DNA from: Bacteroidetes bacterium UBA2322
GTDB lineage: Bacteria > Bacteroidota > Bacteroidia > Chitinophagales > UBA2359
Assembly (NCBI GenBank): GCA_002345145.1
Contig: DDVC01000098.1
Location: forward strand, 1 to 31,621
Length of the DNA stretch: 31,621 bases
Direction of reading: 5' to 3'
In this document: piece by piece, positions 7,561 through 16,033 of the stretch
How positions within the stretch are numbered: the first letter of the stretch is position 1
How the letters are laid out: each line of letters opens with the position of its first letter
Notes under the pieces: model-generated
What the model was told of the DNA's origin: nothing
The model's input: the letters and a program-made list of their open reading frames with translations, nothing else
Databases searched by the model: none
Position numbers and translations under genes: made by a program

Positions 7561-8022
7561 TTATTGTTTTTCAAGGGGCATACCTTCTTTCATCCATGCA
7601 TACAAACCGCCTTGCAGGTCAAAAAGGCGGCTGTAACCCATTTGTTGTAGTTGTGTATAGGCTTCGCCACTTCGTCCACCCACGGCACAATATACTAAAA
7701 TTGTTTGGTCTTTTTTAAATTTAGAAAACTGGTCTTGCCAGTTATTGGTTTGGTAATCTATATTAACCGCGCCTTTAATAATGCCGGTTTCTTTAATTTC
7801 GGCAGGTGTGCGCAGGTCAACCAATACTACATTTGGGTCTTCTACTTTTTGCGCAAACAACTGGGGCGGAATCTTGCCCATCATGTTCACAATTTTGTGC
7901 TTGGGCTTTTTGGTTTCGGCAGCGCCTTCCTTGTTTGCCGGTTTGGAGGCATTTTGGTCTGATTGACAGGCATTAAAAGCAAGGGCTGTTATGAGGAGCA
8001 GCAGTACAAACGTTGGTTTCAT
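7561..8022 (-). CDS. Rhodanese-domain lipoprotein
   Basis: A single-domain rhodanese (sulfurtransferase fold) anchored as a lipoprotein. The signal peptide FVLLLLITALAFNAC places the lipid-modified cysteine at residue 19. The rhodanese domain (about residues 50-153) has VVLVDLRTPAEI and the active-site loop YCAVGGRS with catalytic Cys112. It ends with the LQGGLYAWMKEG signature of the fold. I chose the ATG at 8022 because it gives a clean signal peptide; the frame stays open upstream to 8160 but those 46 residues look non-coding. Periplasmic-face rhodaneses may handle persulfide or thiosulfate; no partner is seen here. Confidence 0.88.
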   Translation of the reverse strand: MKPTFVLLLLITALAFNACQSDQNASKPANKEGAAETKKPKHKIVNMMGKIPPQLFAQKVEDPNVVLVDLRTPAEIKETGIIKGAVNIDYQTNNWQDQFSKFKKDQTILVYCAVGGRSGEAYTQLQQMGYSRLFDLQGGLYAWMKEGMPLEKQ

Positions 8023-8201
8023 TGTAAAAGAGAAAAAGTGGTTTAAGAAAATAGCATACGCTCTAAATAACCTATTTGCCTGCGTAATTGTTTGAGTATT
8101 GGTTATTGCAGCAGGGTGGTGTTTTTGGCATACGCTTTTCATGGTTATGCACAGCAGCATAACCTTTTAAAAAACACCTGTTCTTGTAAAAAAGCCCTAA
8201 C

Positions 8202-8232
8202 TTTCCCCATTAAACCAAGGGTATTACCTTTG
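8202..8232 (+). promoter_or_regulatory. Candidate pssA promoter
   Basis: TACCTTTG at 8225-8232 matches the Bacteroidota -7 pattern TAnnTTTG exactly. TTTC at 8202-8205, 19 nt upstream, is one base off the -33 TTTG. This predicts a transcript start near 8239 and a leader of about 55 nt before pssA. Confidence 0.5.
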
Positions 8233-8294
8233 CAGTCCGTTTTATAAGCTCTTAAACAGGCAATTTCCTTGCTGCATACAACCACAACCTACTC

Positions 8295-9002
8295 ATGCAA
8301 ATTAAACAACACATACCCAACCTGCTCACACTGGTAAACCTGGCATTGGGCTGCCTAAGCATAGTAATGGCATTTAACAACCAATTAGCCTGGGTGCCTT
8401 ATTTGGTTATTGCCGCCGCCGCCGCCGATTTTTTAGACGGCTTGGCTGCCCGAGTACTTAAAGTATCCTCGCCATTGGGTTTGCAGTTAGACTCGCTTGC
8501 CGATATGGTTACCTTTGGCGTGGTACCCGGCGTGGTTATGTACCACCTTTTGCTCAGGGCTTGGGAACCAAACAACCAGTGGGCGCTGGCATTACCCGCC
8601 TTTACCCTTACCTTGTTTTCGGCACTCAGGTTGGCAAAGTTTAATATAGATACCCGCCAAACCGATGGTTTTATAGGCGTACCCACCCCTACCTGCACTA
8701 TGTTTATGATGTCGCTGGTACTTATGGTAAGCCATGACCGGTTTGGTTTATCGGGTTTCATTTTACAGCCCTGGCTCTTGTACTTGGTAGTAGCTGTATT
8801 TTCGGTTTTGTTGGTGGCAGAGTTGCCCATGTTGGGTTTTAAGTTTAAACACCTTGGCTGGAAAGGAAACGAAAGCAAAATAACGATTATGCTATTAGGT
8901 TTTTTGTTAGTTGCTCTGCTTGGCGGCGCCGGCATTGCCTTAGCCATTTTAGGGTACATTGCTTTTTCGGGCTGGCGCAAAATAGCAGGGGTGAGCCGAT
9001 AG
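8295..9002 (+). CDS. pssA: CDP-diacylglycerol--serine O-phosphatidyltransferase
   Basis: Integral membrane enzyme that joins CDP-diacylglycerol to serine, giving phosphatidylserine, the precursor of phosphatidylethanolamine. The CDP-alcohol phosphotransferase motif is complete: D45, D48, G49, A52, R53, G62, D66 and D70 in the pattern DxxDGxxAR...GxxxDxxxD, with D45FLDGLAAR visible. The N-terminus (IPNLLTLVNLALGCLSI) is typical for bacterial type II PssA. About six to eight hydrophobic helices follow and the length of 235 residues is normal. It is monocistronic here: a convergent or divergent gene lies on each side. The psd decarboxylase that usually accompanies it is not in the window. Confidence 0.95.
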   Translation: MQIKQHIPNLLTLVNLALGCLSIVMAFNNQLAWVPYLVIAAAAADFLDGLAARVLKVSSPLGLQLDSLADMVTFGVVPGVVMYHLLLRAWEPNNQWALALPAFTLTLFSALRLAKFNIDTRQTDGFIGVPTPTCTMFMMSLVLMVSHDRFGLSGFILQPWLLYLVVAVFSVLLVAELPMLGFKFKHLGWKGNESKITIMLLGFLLVALLGGAGIALAILGYIAFSGWRKIAGVSR

Positions 9003-9450
9003 CGGAACAACCGTTTTTTTTATCCCGATGTGAAACTTATTGGTTGAACCAACAGCACTCCTTAAAAAAACTGCCCGATTTTACGATTTTAGTAAGCCCG
9101 ATTTTCTTTTATCCGGCGCAGTAAAAAAAAACAGCAGTAGGCGAAAAATTGAAAATATGTATGCCCGATTAGATTACCAACACTCCTCTTATCTTAAAAT
9201 TGGCAAGCGTTTTAAGCATTTAAGATGCAACACCTAACGTTAGTGTTACAAAACCTGCTTTTGTGCGTCTATACAAAATTATTGAGGTCAAAATAAAAAC
9301 CTAAAAAAAGTTAAGAGCTGTTAAACGCTTAAAAGTTGCAAAAGTCTATGTTACAATGCAGCAAAAACCAACAAAAATTCCGATATTTGCCCCCGATTTT
9401 ATCGGCTAATTGAACATAACAATAATTTCTCTCACTAAAAACTAAACAAA
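9003..9450. other. Gene-free stretch between pssA and the first EGF gene
   Basis: No convincing gene. It holds a 10-bp perfect palindrome CTAACGTTAG (9234-9243) flanked by near-symmetric CAAC/GTGTTAC sequence, and a small hairpin CTTAAAA (9193-9199) with TTTTAAG (9210-9216). Either could be a regulatory site for the lipoprotein gene that starts at 9451. No consensus TAnnTTTG is seen; GATATTTG near 9380 is one base off. Confidence 0.35.
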
Positions 9451-10140
9451 ATGAAAACAATTAAGCAAATGCGCTTCCTGTTCGTGCTAACCATGCTTTT
9501 TGGTTTTGCCGCATTGTTCAGCAGTTGCGATCCATGTGGAGACACAGAATGCTTGAACGGTGGCGAAGGTAAAGAAGATGCCAACGGCAACTGTTTCTGC
9601 GATTGTCCTGCCGGTTTCTCCGGCGCTTCATGCGAAGTACAAGACTTGTGCTACAACGTACAATGCCCCACCAACGCCGAGTGCGACCCCACCGATGGCG
9701 AGTGCTACTGTAACCCGGGTTATGAAGGCAGTGATTGCAACACCCAAATCCGTACCAAGTATTTTGCCAGCTACAATGGCCAAGATGTTTGCCCCAGTGG
9801 TACTTATACCTACACTTGCACGATTTTAACCTCTGCCCAAGGTGTTGAGTACTTCATCATCCAAGGTTTTGGCGGTTTTGGTAATGCTCCTGCTGATGGT
9901 TGCCCTGCTAACCCATTCAATATCGTTGCCAAAGTAGTAGATTCAAACCGGTTCCTCATTGCAGAGCAAACGCCTGCTGCTTGTAACCTCCGCATCAGAA
10001 GCGGCGATGCCACCGGCGCTGATAACTTAGGTTTGCGTGATGCCAACTCCGGTATCATTTCTTTTACCTACCAAGTAGTATTTACCGACACCAACCCGCC
10101 CAGCGGCGAAGTGTGCGATGCAGTGCTTACTCCGTTATAG
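9451..10140 (+). CDS. EGF-like repeat lipoprotein (two EGF modules)
   Basis: Secreted lipoprotein of unknown role. A hydrophobic signal (FLFVLTMLFGFAALFSSC) ends in a lipobox-like FSSC with Cys26. Two cysteine-rich EGF-like modules follow (about residues 26-62 and 67-95, for example CYNVQCPTNAECDPTDGEC and GYEGSDC). The last ~130 residues (from KYFASYNGQDVC) form a beta-rich domain with a few cysteines that I do not recognise. No T9SS sorting domain is present. It is a shorter paralogue of the next gene: from residue ~47 to the end the two are nearly identical, including the 3' untranslated region and terminator. An adhesion or binding role at the cell surface is a guess from EGF architecture. 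Confidence 0.88.
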   Translation: MKTIKQMRFLFVLTMLFGFAALFSSCDPCGDTECLNGGEGKEDANGNCFCDCPAGFSGASCEVQDLCYNVQCPTNAECDPTDGECYCNPGYEGSDCNTQIRTKYFASYNGQDVCPSGTYTYTCTILTSAQGVEYFIIQGFGGFGNAPADGCPANPFNIVAKVVDSNRFLIAEQTPAACNLRIRSGDATGADNLGLRDANSGIISFTYQVVFTDTNPPSGEVCDAVLTPL

Positions 10141-10204
10141 TAGTTAGCCACCTCTTAAATTACAAAATAAAAAAACGGCGACTGTGTAAACGGTTGCCGT
10201 TTTT
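9588..10204 (+). repeat. Duplicated block, copy 1 (matches 10937-11553)
   Basis: This ~617-bp block, covering the 3' part of the first EGF gene, its 3' untranslated region and terminator, aligns to 10937-11553 at a constant offset of 1,349 bp with no insertion or deletion and only scattered substitutions. It indicates recent tandem duplication or ongoing gene conversion. Confidence 0.9.
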
Positions 10205-10206
10205 TT
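10174..10206 (+). terminator. Terminator of the first EGF gene
   Basis: Stem AACGGCGAC (10174-10182) with GTTGCCGTT (10193-10201), one G-T pair, followed by a T run to 10206, 34 bp after the stop codon. Confidence 0.85.
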
Positions 10207-10250
10207 GTTTATTTTTGCTCCGGCATTGTTCTGTCTGCTGCCACAAGCCC

Positions 10251-10402
10251 CCAATATCATAGAGCCGATTTGTTCTCTCAAAGAAGGGGGGAGTTTATAT
10301 TGTCCGTTTTTTAAGGTTTTGGGGTGCATTTTTAGGGTGATAATGCCTGTTTTTTTCAGAAAAATAGCGTGTAGGACAGAACAAATCGGCTCTGCCAATA
10401 TC
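10251..10402. mobile_element. MITE-like inverted-repeat element between the EGF paralogues
   Basis: A perfect 16-bp inverted repeat, AGAGCCGATTTGTTCT (10261-10276) with its exact complement at 10378-10393, bounds a 133-bp segment. The octamer CCAATATC occurs just outside each end (10251-10258 and 10395-10402), as a target-site duplication would, separated from the repeats by two bases and one base. No transposase gene fits inside. The most likely reading is a non-autonomous transposon remnant. An alternative is a large hairpin regulatory structure. Confidence 0.7.
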
Positions 10403-10490
10403 GGGAAGTAATGCTTGCCCGTAAAGTAAGCATCAATATGGTTGCCAAATGCTGCTGTTAATAATATCCATCACCATAAATGAAATTACC

Positions 10491-11489
10491 ATGAACCAAC
10501 GCCTAAAAATTTGTTTTGCCTTATTGTTTGCTGCTTTGTTAGCAGTAGGGCAGGTTGCATGCCGCAAACAGGCATGTAAAGATGTAGTTTGTTTAAACGG
10601 AGGCTCTTGTGTAGAGGGAGATTGCAACTGTCCTCCCTTATACGGAGGCGAAAACTGCCAAACAGTATGCCCAAGTTTGACCTGCCAAAATGGCGGACAA
10701 GGTGCTATCGATGCGGCTAATAATTGCTACTGCAACTGTCCACCGGGTTTTTCGGGCGAGTTGTGCCAAATTCAAAACCTATGTTATAACGTACAATGTC
10801 CTGCCAATGCCACCTGCAACCCCAACACAGGACAATGTGACTGCAACACGGGTTATACCGGACCCAACTGCGATATTTTTATTTGTGCCTCATTACCATG
10901 TTTAAACGGCGGGCAAGGCGCTGTGAATACCGCCGGTAACTGCTATTGCGACTGCCCTGCCGGTTTCTCCGGCGCTTCTTGCGAAGTACAAGACTTGTGC
11001 TACAACGTACAATGCCCCACCAACGCCGAGTGCGACCCCACCGATGGCGAGTGCTACTGTAACCCGGGTTATGAAGGCAGTGATTGCAACACCCAAATCC
11101 GTAGCAAGTATTTTGCCAGCTACAATGGTCAAGATGTTTGCCCCAGTGGTACTTATATCTACACTTGTACGATTTTAACCTCTCCCCAAGGTGTGGAGTA
11201 CTTCATCATCCAAGGTTTTGGCGGTTTTGGTAATGCTCCTGCTGCTGGTTGCCCCGCTAACCCGTTCAACATTGTTGCCAAAGTAGTAGATTCAAACCGG
11301 TTCATCATTGAAGAACAAACACCGGCTGCCTGTAACCTCAGTATCAGAAGCGGTGATGCCTCCGGTGCTGATAACTTAGGTTTGCGTGATGCCAATACCG
11401 GTATCATCTCTTTCACCTACACCGTTTTTTTTACCAATACCAACCCGCCCTTTGGCGAAGTGTGCGATGCAGTGCTTATTCCGTTATAG
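10491..11489 (+). CDS. EGF-like repeat lipoprotein (five EGF modules)
   Basis: Larger paralogue of the gene at 9451. The signal KICFALLFAALLAVGQVAC gives a lipid-modified cysteine near residue 24. Five EGF-like modules follow: CKDVVCLNGGSC, CPSLTCQNGGQG, CYNVQCPANATC, CASLPCLNGGQG and CYNVQCPTNAEC each start one. The modules alternate between two subtypes, one with NGGQG and one with YNVQCP, so the array grew by pairwise duplication. The last ~130 residues are the same unrecognised beta-rich domain as in the shorter paralogue. I chose the ATG at 10491 because the signal peptide starts there; the open frame upstream to 10449 adds 14 residues that weaken the signal. 332 residues, no T9SS domain. 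Surface attachment or binding is a guess. Confidence 0.88.
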   Translation: MNQRLKICFALLFAALLAVGQVACRKQACKDVVCLNGGSCVEGDCNCPPLYGGENCQTVCPSLTCQNGGQGAIDAANNCYCNCPPGFSGELCQIQNLCYNVQCPANATCNPNTGQCDCNTGYTGPNCDIFICASLPCLNGGQGAVNTAGNCYCDCPAGFSGASCEVQDLCYNVQCPTNAECDPTDGECYCNPGYEGSDCNTQIRSKYFASYNGQDVCPSGTYIYTCTILTSPQGVEYFIIQGFGGFGNAPAAGCPANPFNIVAKVVDSNRFIIEEQTPAACNLSIRSGDASGADNLGLRDANTGIISFTYTVFFTNTNPPFGEVCDAVLIPL

Positions 11490-11553
11490 TAGTTAGCCAC
11501 CGCTTAAATTGCTAAATAAAAAAACGGCAACTGTGTAAGCGGTTGCCGTTTTT
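10937..11553 (+). repeat. Duplicated block, copy 2 (matches 9588-10204)
   Basis: Second copy of the gap-free duplicated block. Substitutions are mostly single bases, and both copies keep the same stop context (TAGTAGTTAGCCACC) and hairpin. Confidence 0.9.
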
Positions 11554-11554
11554 T
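11523..11554. terminator. Bidirectional terminator shared by the second EGF gene and the flippase gene
   Basis: Perfect 9-bp stem AACGGCAAC (11523-11531) with GTTGCCGTT (11542-11550). An A run lies on the left and a T run on the right, so it can stop transcripts from the EGF gene (plus) and from the convergent flippase gene (minus, ends at 11585). Confidence 0.88.
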
Positions 11555-11584
11555 ATTGTTTGCTTTTCTAAATATATTGTGTTT

Positions 11585-13012
11585 TTATGTTTTTTGTGCC
11601 CTATTATCTCGCCATTGTACTAAGGTTGTACCGGCAAGCAACCCCATTACCACAATAAGTTGCACCCAGCCTACCCATGTAACGGCATATCCTAAACCAA
11701 CCACACCCACATGGGCAATAGCCATAACTACCAGCATAACCCCCAGCAGCAGCAAAATTACCCCATCGGCAAGGGGTTTTAGGCGGTAGGGCTCTGCAAA
11801 TAACAGCAAAAACAGCACACATCGGGTTATTACTGAGGCTATAACCACCCCCCAAATTTGGTATAAGGGTATGAGCCAGTAATTGAGCCCTATTTTGAGC
11901 CCTACCGATACAAGGGCAAGCGCCAACAATTGTTTGGATTTTTTTTCCCGATAGTAGCCTACATATACAAGGTCTATAACGCTGCTTATAAGATAACCTG
12001 CCGCAAACACAAACACACACTCGCGCACAGCATAATAAGTACTGTTTTGGGTTAGCAGTTGCAAATTGCAAACAACAGCTACCACCACCGAAGAAAATAA
12101 AATGGTAAACATAAAGTAAAACCGGTGTGCAATTTTGCTTTCTGCTGCCTTGTTGGCGGTATTTTGCGAGGCAAACAAATAAGGCGTTATGGCGCTGCGC
12201 ACTGCCAAATACGCCATTTCTATGGTAGAGGTAAATACAAACAAAATACTGTATAAACTTACCGACAGCAGGTTTAACATACGCTCCACCATAAATCGGT
12301 CGAAATAGCTGTAAAACCAACCAATGAGTGAGTTGGGTGTGGCATACAGCATAAACCGCAGCGAGCCGCTTAAATACTGCCAATTGAGTTGGTAGCTCAA
12401 AAACCGCCGGTGCAGCCAAAATGGCAAGGCAGCGCCTGCTACAGCGCCCAGCATTTTACCCCACAGTGCGCCCTCTAACCCCAGCCCTGCAACCAATACC
12501 AATATAAACTGTGCCACCACCGCCCCCACCGATACCAACACCGAAATAACGGCATATAACACCAATTGCCCGCCATTGCGCAAAAAAACAATGTATGTGC
12601 CTGTTATAGATACTGCCATGCCTGCCAGCGTAGCCAATGCCCCATAAGGGTAAAAATGAATAGGCGCATTGCTGCTAAAAATTAGCTCAAACAAAGCATT
12701 GCCAAACACAAAAATCAATAAGGCAAAAATGGCATTAGACCAAAGGCAAAAAGACAAGACCTGACCCGTGTATTGGTTTAGTTTTTCGGGGTCTTGGCTA
12801 TAATCGAAGTAAAAAGTATAAACCGCCGCTCCAATGCCCAACGCGCTGATTAATGAGATAAAAGAACTGTAAGCGCCAAGCAAAGAAAGGATAGCGTATT
12901 CATCGGGCGTAAACCAATGAAGGTAAAATGGCTGAAGCAGTAAAGACAATGCCGGCTGCAAAAACGTGAGCAACGTATAAGCCACCGATGCCGAAACTAT
13001 TTTTTTATACAT
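11585..13012 (-). CDS. Polysaccharide flippase (Wzx-like, MATE/PST superfamily)
   Basis: A polytopic membrane protein of 475 residues with about 12-14 hydrophobic helices, in the layout of oligosaccharide flippases that move lipid-linked glycans across the inner membrane. The N-terminus (SASVAYTLLTFLQPALSLLL, then a LHWFTPDEYAILSLLGAY motif) is the usual PST family start, with the conserved P and YA/LS in the first loop. I chose the ATG at 13012, ten bases after the asnB stop; a longer frame to 13057 would overlap asnB. The tight spacing to asnB indicates one operon and suggests a glycan containing an amidated sugar. The substrate cannot be read from sequence. Confidence 0.88.
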   Translation of the reverse strand: MYKKIVSASVAYTLLTFLQPALSLLLQPFYLHWFTPDEYAILSLLGAYSSFISLISALGIGAAVYTFYFDYSQDPEKLNQYTGQVLSFCLWSNAIFALLIFVFGNALFELIFSSNAPIHFYPYGALATLAGMAVSITGTYIVFLRNGGQLVLYAVISVLVSVGAVVAQFILVLVAGLGLEGALWGKMLGAVAGAALPFWLHRRFLSYQLNWQYLSGSLRFMLYATPNSLIGWFYSYFDRFMVERMLNLLSVSLYSILFVFTSTIEMAYLAVRSAITPYLFASQNTANKAAESKIAHRFYFMFTILFSSVVVAVVCNLQLLTQNSTYYAVRECVFVFAAGYLISSVIDLVYVGYYREKKSKQLLALALVSVGLKIGLNYWLIPLYQIWGVVIASVITRCVLFLLLFAEPYRLKPLADGVILLLLGVMLVVMAIAHVGVVGLGYAVTWVGWVQLIVVMGLLAGTTLVQWRDNRAQKT

Positions 13013-13022
13013 AACAGCCGTT

Positions 13023-14885
13023 TTACCGGTTTTTACATAGCCACTGGTGCAGCACAATGAGTAGCCAAATTCGGTTATATAAGTAGGTGTCGCCCTGCAT
13101 AAAACGGTGCAGCAAGAGGGCTACATGGTTGGCGTTTACTATGCCGCAGGTGTTTAAGGTATCGGGGTTGAGGTATTTTTGGATAAGGTAATGCAAATCG
13201 GTTTTGAGCCATTTTACCATAGGCACGGCAAATCCGCGCTTGGGGCGGTTAAACAAGCGTTGGGGCAGGTAGGTGTAGAGCAGTTGTTTGAGGAGGTATT
13301 TAGTGGTATTGTTGCGCATTTTAAGGTGCGGCGCTAAGTTAAGGGCAAAAGCCACTATGCGGTGGTCTAAGTAAGGTACGCGGGTTTCGAGGGCATAAAA
13401 CATAGATGCCCTATCTACTTTGGTAAGCAAGTTATCGGGCAGGTAGTAGGTCATTTCAAACAACGCCTGCCATTCGGGCAGAGAAAGGTTTCGGGCAAAA
13501 TGCTCGTTAAACAGTGGAAAACAGGGCGCCGTTTGCTCGGCATTGGGTTTGGGGCATACAAGCCGGGTTATTTCGGCAAGGCTAAAAAAGTAAAGTTCTT
13601 GGGAGTGTATATGTGCGGGCAGTGTTTGGGTATTGGGGTAGCGGAGCAGGTGTGCCACCCGTTTATAGCGGCTGCCCATTAAAGAAAAAACGGCGGCTGC
13701 GGGTTGCCTCACCCATTGGGCAAGGGGATTGCTAAGCCGGTAAGCCCATTGGTAAGACCCATAACCCCAAAACAGCTCATCGCCACCTTCGCCCGATAGG
13801 GTAACGGTTACATGCCGGCGGGCAAGCTGCGATACAAGCAGGGTAGGAATGGCAGAAGAATCGGCAAAAGGTTCGTCATAAATATCGGGCAGGCGTTCTA
13901 CCATTTGTAGGGCATCTTGCTCGGTAAGTATCAGCTCATGGTGGTTGGTATGCAAATGTTGGGCTACTTTTCGGGCGTAGTGGGCTTCGTTAAACCCTGT
14001 ATCGGCAAAACCAATGGTAAAGGTATTAACCGGTTTGTTACTAAGCGATTGTGCAATGGCAGTAATAAGGCTGGAGTCCACCCCACCACTTAAAAACGCA
14101 CCAAACGGCACATCGGCAAACATTTGCTGTTGCACGGCATCGGTAAGCAGGGTGGCAAAAGTTTGTTGGGCTTGGGTTTCGTTGGTAAGGAGTTGCTCAT
14201 GCAGCAGTGTGGGCAGGGTATGGCAGGGCTGTATGCTTAGGTTATGGGGCGTTATGGTGGCGCTGTATCCCTGCGGCAATTTGTAGCAATGGCGGTAAAT
14301 GGTATGCGGCGCAGGAATGTACCCGATATGCAAAAAGTAAGGGATAGCTTCATGATTAAGGGCATGGGCTACGCCGGGCAATTGCTGCAAGGCTTTCAGC
14401 TCCGATGCAAAGGCAAAATCAGCGCCGTTCCAGTAATAAAACAGGGGTTTAATGCCCATTATATCCCTAAACAAGTGCAGCCGGTGCAGTTGGGTATCAT
14501 AAACGGCAATGGCAAACATGCCATTGAGCAGGTGTACAAAATTAGCGCCTTTAAGCGCAAACAGCTCCAATGCCACCTCTGTATCGGAGTTAGTTTTGCA
14601 AAAAATGCCGTGTTGATTGAGTAGGGCAGTAAGTTGTTTAAAATTATACACCTCACCGTTATACACCATTATGTACCTGCCGTTTTGCGAGGTCATAGGC
14701 TGGTTGGCAGCTTGGGAAAGGTCAATAATACTGAGCCTTTTATGCCCCAGCCCTACTGTATTATTGGCATTGGTATAAAAGCCTTCGGCATCGGGACCCC
14801 TATGGTTGAGCCGCCGGGTTATGGTTGTCAGGTGGTTGGCAGAAAAAGTTTGAGAGGGGGAGTAAAATCCGGCTATTCCGCACAT
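13023..14885 (-). CDS. asnB: Asparagine synthase (glutamine-hydrolysing) family amidotransferase
   Basis: Class II glutamine amidotransferase fused to an ATP-dependent synthetase. The start is fixed by MCGIAGFYSP: the second residue is the catalytic Cys exposed after Met removal, so the ATG is 14885 rather than the upstream 14927. Domain 1 (about 1-200) has LNHRGPDAEG and GHKRLSIIDLS for glutamine hydrolysis. Domain 2 has the PP-loop SGGVDSS (266-272) for ATP and a later SGEGGDELFWGY. Length 620 residues is normal for the AsnB type found in surface-glycan loci. It lies directly upstream of a flippase gene, so the amide acceptor may be a sugar acid of an exopolysaccharide rather than aspartate. 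The family call is certain; the acceptor is inferred. Confidence 0.93.
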   Translation of the reverse strand: MCGIAGFYSPSQTFSANHLTTITRRLNHRGPDAEGFYTNANNTVGLGHKRLSIIDLSQAANQPMTSQNGRYIMVYNGEVYNFKQLTALLNQHGIFCKTNSDTEVALELFALKGANFVHLLNGMFAIAVYDTQLHRLHLFRDIMGIKPLFYYWNGADFAFASELKALQQLPGVAHALNHEAIPYFLHIGYIPAPHTIYRHCYKLPQGYSATITPHNLSIQPCHTLPTLLHEQLLTNETQAQQTFATLLTDAVQQQMFADVPFGAFLSGGVDSSLITAIAQSLSNKPVNTFTIGFADTGFNEAHYARKVAQHLHTNHHELILTEQDALQMVERLPDIYDEPFADSSAIPTLLVSQLARRHVTVTLSGEGGDELFWGYGSYQWAYRLSNPLAQWVRQPAAAVFSLMGSRYKRVAHLLRYPNTQTLPAHIHSQELYFFSLAEITRLVCPKPNAEQTAPCFPLFNEHFARNLSLPEWQALFEMTYYLPDNLLTKVDRASMFYALETRVPYLDHRIVAFALNLAPHLKMRNNTTKYLLKQLLYTYLPQRLFNRPKRGFAVPMVKWLKTDLHYLIQKYLNPDTLNTCGIVNANHVALLLHRFMQGDTYLYNRIWLLIVLHQWLCKNR

Positions 14886-14948
14886 AAAAAGAGGGTAAAC
14901 AAATGCCATTATAAATGGGTAGGGCAAAGATACATTTACCCGATAACA

Positions 14949-16007
14949 TTAAGCGGTTGTGGGTAATTTATTTTGAGTTTTGGTAAACTGAAAAGCAATA
15001 AACAACACAGTGCTAAGCAGCAGCAACCCTACCGCCTGATGCGCCACTCCAAAACCCACCGGAATTCCACGGTTGGAGAGCAGCAGTACAGTAATGCCCA
15101 GTGCAAACTGCACCAGCAGCGCCACCGGCAGCAAGTTTACCGCATACCCAAAGGCTACATTGCTTGTTTGCAGGCGGCGGGCTTGATTCCAGTAGGCAAT
15201 AATAAGCACAAACAGCACATAAGCTAAGGTGCGGTGGGTAAACTGTATGGTGGCAATGTTTTCGGTAAAATTGAGTAAAAACGGTTTGGTGGCAAACAGG
15301 TTGTGCGGAATAAACTCGCCGTTCATATCGGGAAAAGAGGGGTAAAACATGGCTGCCCGCAATCCCGACATAAATCCGCCAAAAATGATTTGTATTACCA
15401 GCAACCCAATTAGCAGGTGGGTAAACTGCCTTAGCGAGTGGTGCGCCACCTCATTGCCGGGTGGAATGAGCAAGTCCGATACAAACCAAAGCGTATAAGC
15501 AAACAGCACAATAGCCAGCAGCAAGTGTGCCGTAAGGCGGTAGTGGCTTACCCATGGCATATCAACCAATCCGCTCTTAACCATTATCCAGCCCAGTAAT
15601 CCTTGGCATATATATAGAAACATAAACAGCAAAAATCGCTTAGTGTAGGTAGGATTTAACCGTTTTTTTAACAACATAAAGCCAAACACGGCTAATATAA
15701 ACATAAACCCTACTCGCCCCCAAAGCCGGTGCAGCCACTCCCAAAAAAAGATGTATTTAAACTCGGCAAGGGTCATGCCTTTGTTTAGTTTTTCGTATTG
15801 CGGGGTTTGGCGGTATTTGTCAAATTCGGTTTGCCACGCCTGCTCCGATAGGGGGGGCAAAGTACCCGTAACCACTTTCCACTCGGTAATAGATAAACCC
15901 GAACCGGTAAGGCGGGTAATGCCGCCTATAATAACCTGCAAATAAATAATGCCTAAGGCTATAATGAGTAAATACCCTAATTGCTTTTTTGACGAAACGC
16001 TATCCAT
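14949..16007 (-). CDS. ctaA: Heme A synthase (COX15/CtaA family)
   Basis: Integral membrane enzyme that oxidises the C8 methyl of heme O to a formyl group, giving heme A for cytochrome c oxidase. Eight hydrophobic helices are visible. The signature GGITRLTGSGLSITEWKVVT is at residues 28-47. Likely heme-ligand histidines are His93 (EWLHRLWGR), His155/His161 (SHYRLTAH), His258 (FTHRTLAY) and His323 (VAHQAVG). Length 352 residues is typical of the long COX15 type. No other ctaB/cox genes are adjacent. asnB begins 63 bp downstream on the same strand, so polar co-transcription is possible but functionally unrelated. Confidence 0.95.
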   Translation of the reverse strand: MDSVSSKKQLGYLLIIALGIIYLQVIIGGITRLTGSGLSITEWKVVTGTLPPLSEQAWQTEFDKYRQTPQYEKLNKGMTLAEFKYIFFWEWLHRLWGRVGFMFILAVFGFMLLKKRLNPTYTKRFLLFMFLYICQGLLGWIMVKSGLVDMPWVSHYRLTAHLLLAIVLFAYTLWFVSDLLIPPGNEVAHHSLRQFTHLLIGLLVIQIIFGGFMSGLRAAMFYPSFPDMNGEFIPHNLFATKPFLLNFTENIATIQFTHRTLAYVLFVLIIAYWNQARRLQTSNVAFGYAVNLLPVALLVQFALGITVLLLSNRGIPVGFGVAHQAVGLLLLSTVLFIAFQFTKTQNKLPTTA

Positions 16008-16033
16008 GTTTGTATTTTTGTACTTACTAAAAA

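Noticed and set aside
8023..8160. N-terminal extension of the rhodanese lipoprotein to 8160
   Set aside because: The lipoprotein signal starts cleanly at 8022; the extension would bury it.
9040..9237. 65-residue open frame between pssA and the first EGF gene
   Set aside because: No signal, domain or recognisable composition, and the stretch has several stop-rich, AT-rich parts and palindromes more like a regulatory spacer.
10205..10411. 68-residue open frame over the element between the EGF genes
   Set aside because: It runs through the inverted-repeat element and the terminator tail and has no protein-like features.
11604..12419. Long open frame (271 codons) on the minus strand in the flippase region
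   Set aside because: It is a different frame of the flippase gene; its sequence is Cys/His/Tyr-rich with no domain, whereas the other frame is a clean membrane protein.
14244..14624. 126-residue plus-strand open frame inside asnB
   Set aside because: Antisense to the well-conserved amidotransferase domain; no features of its own.
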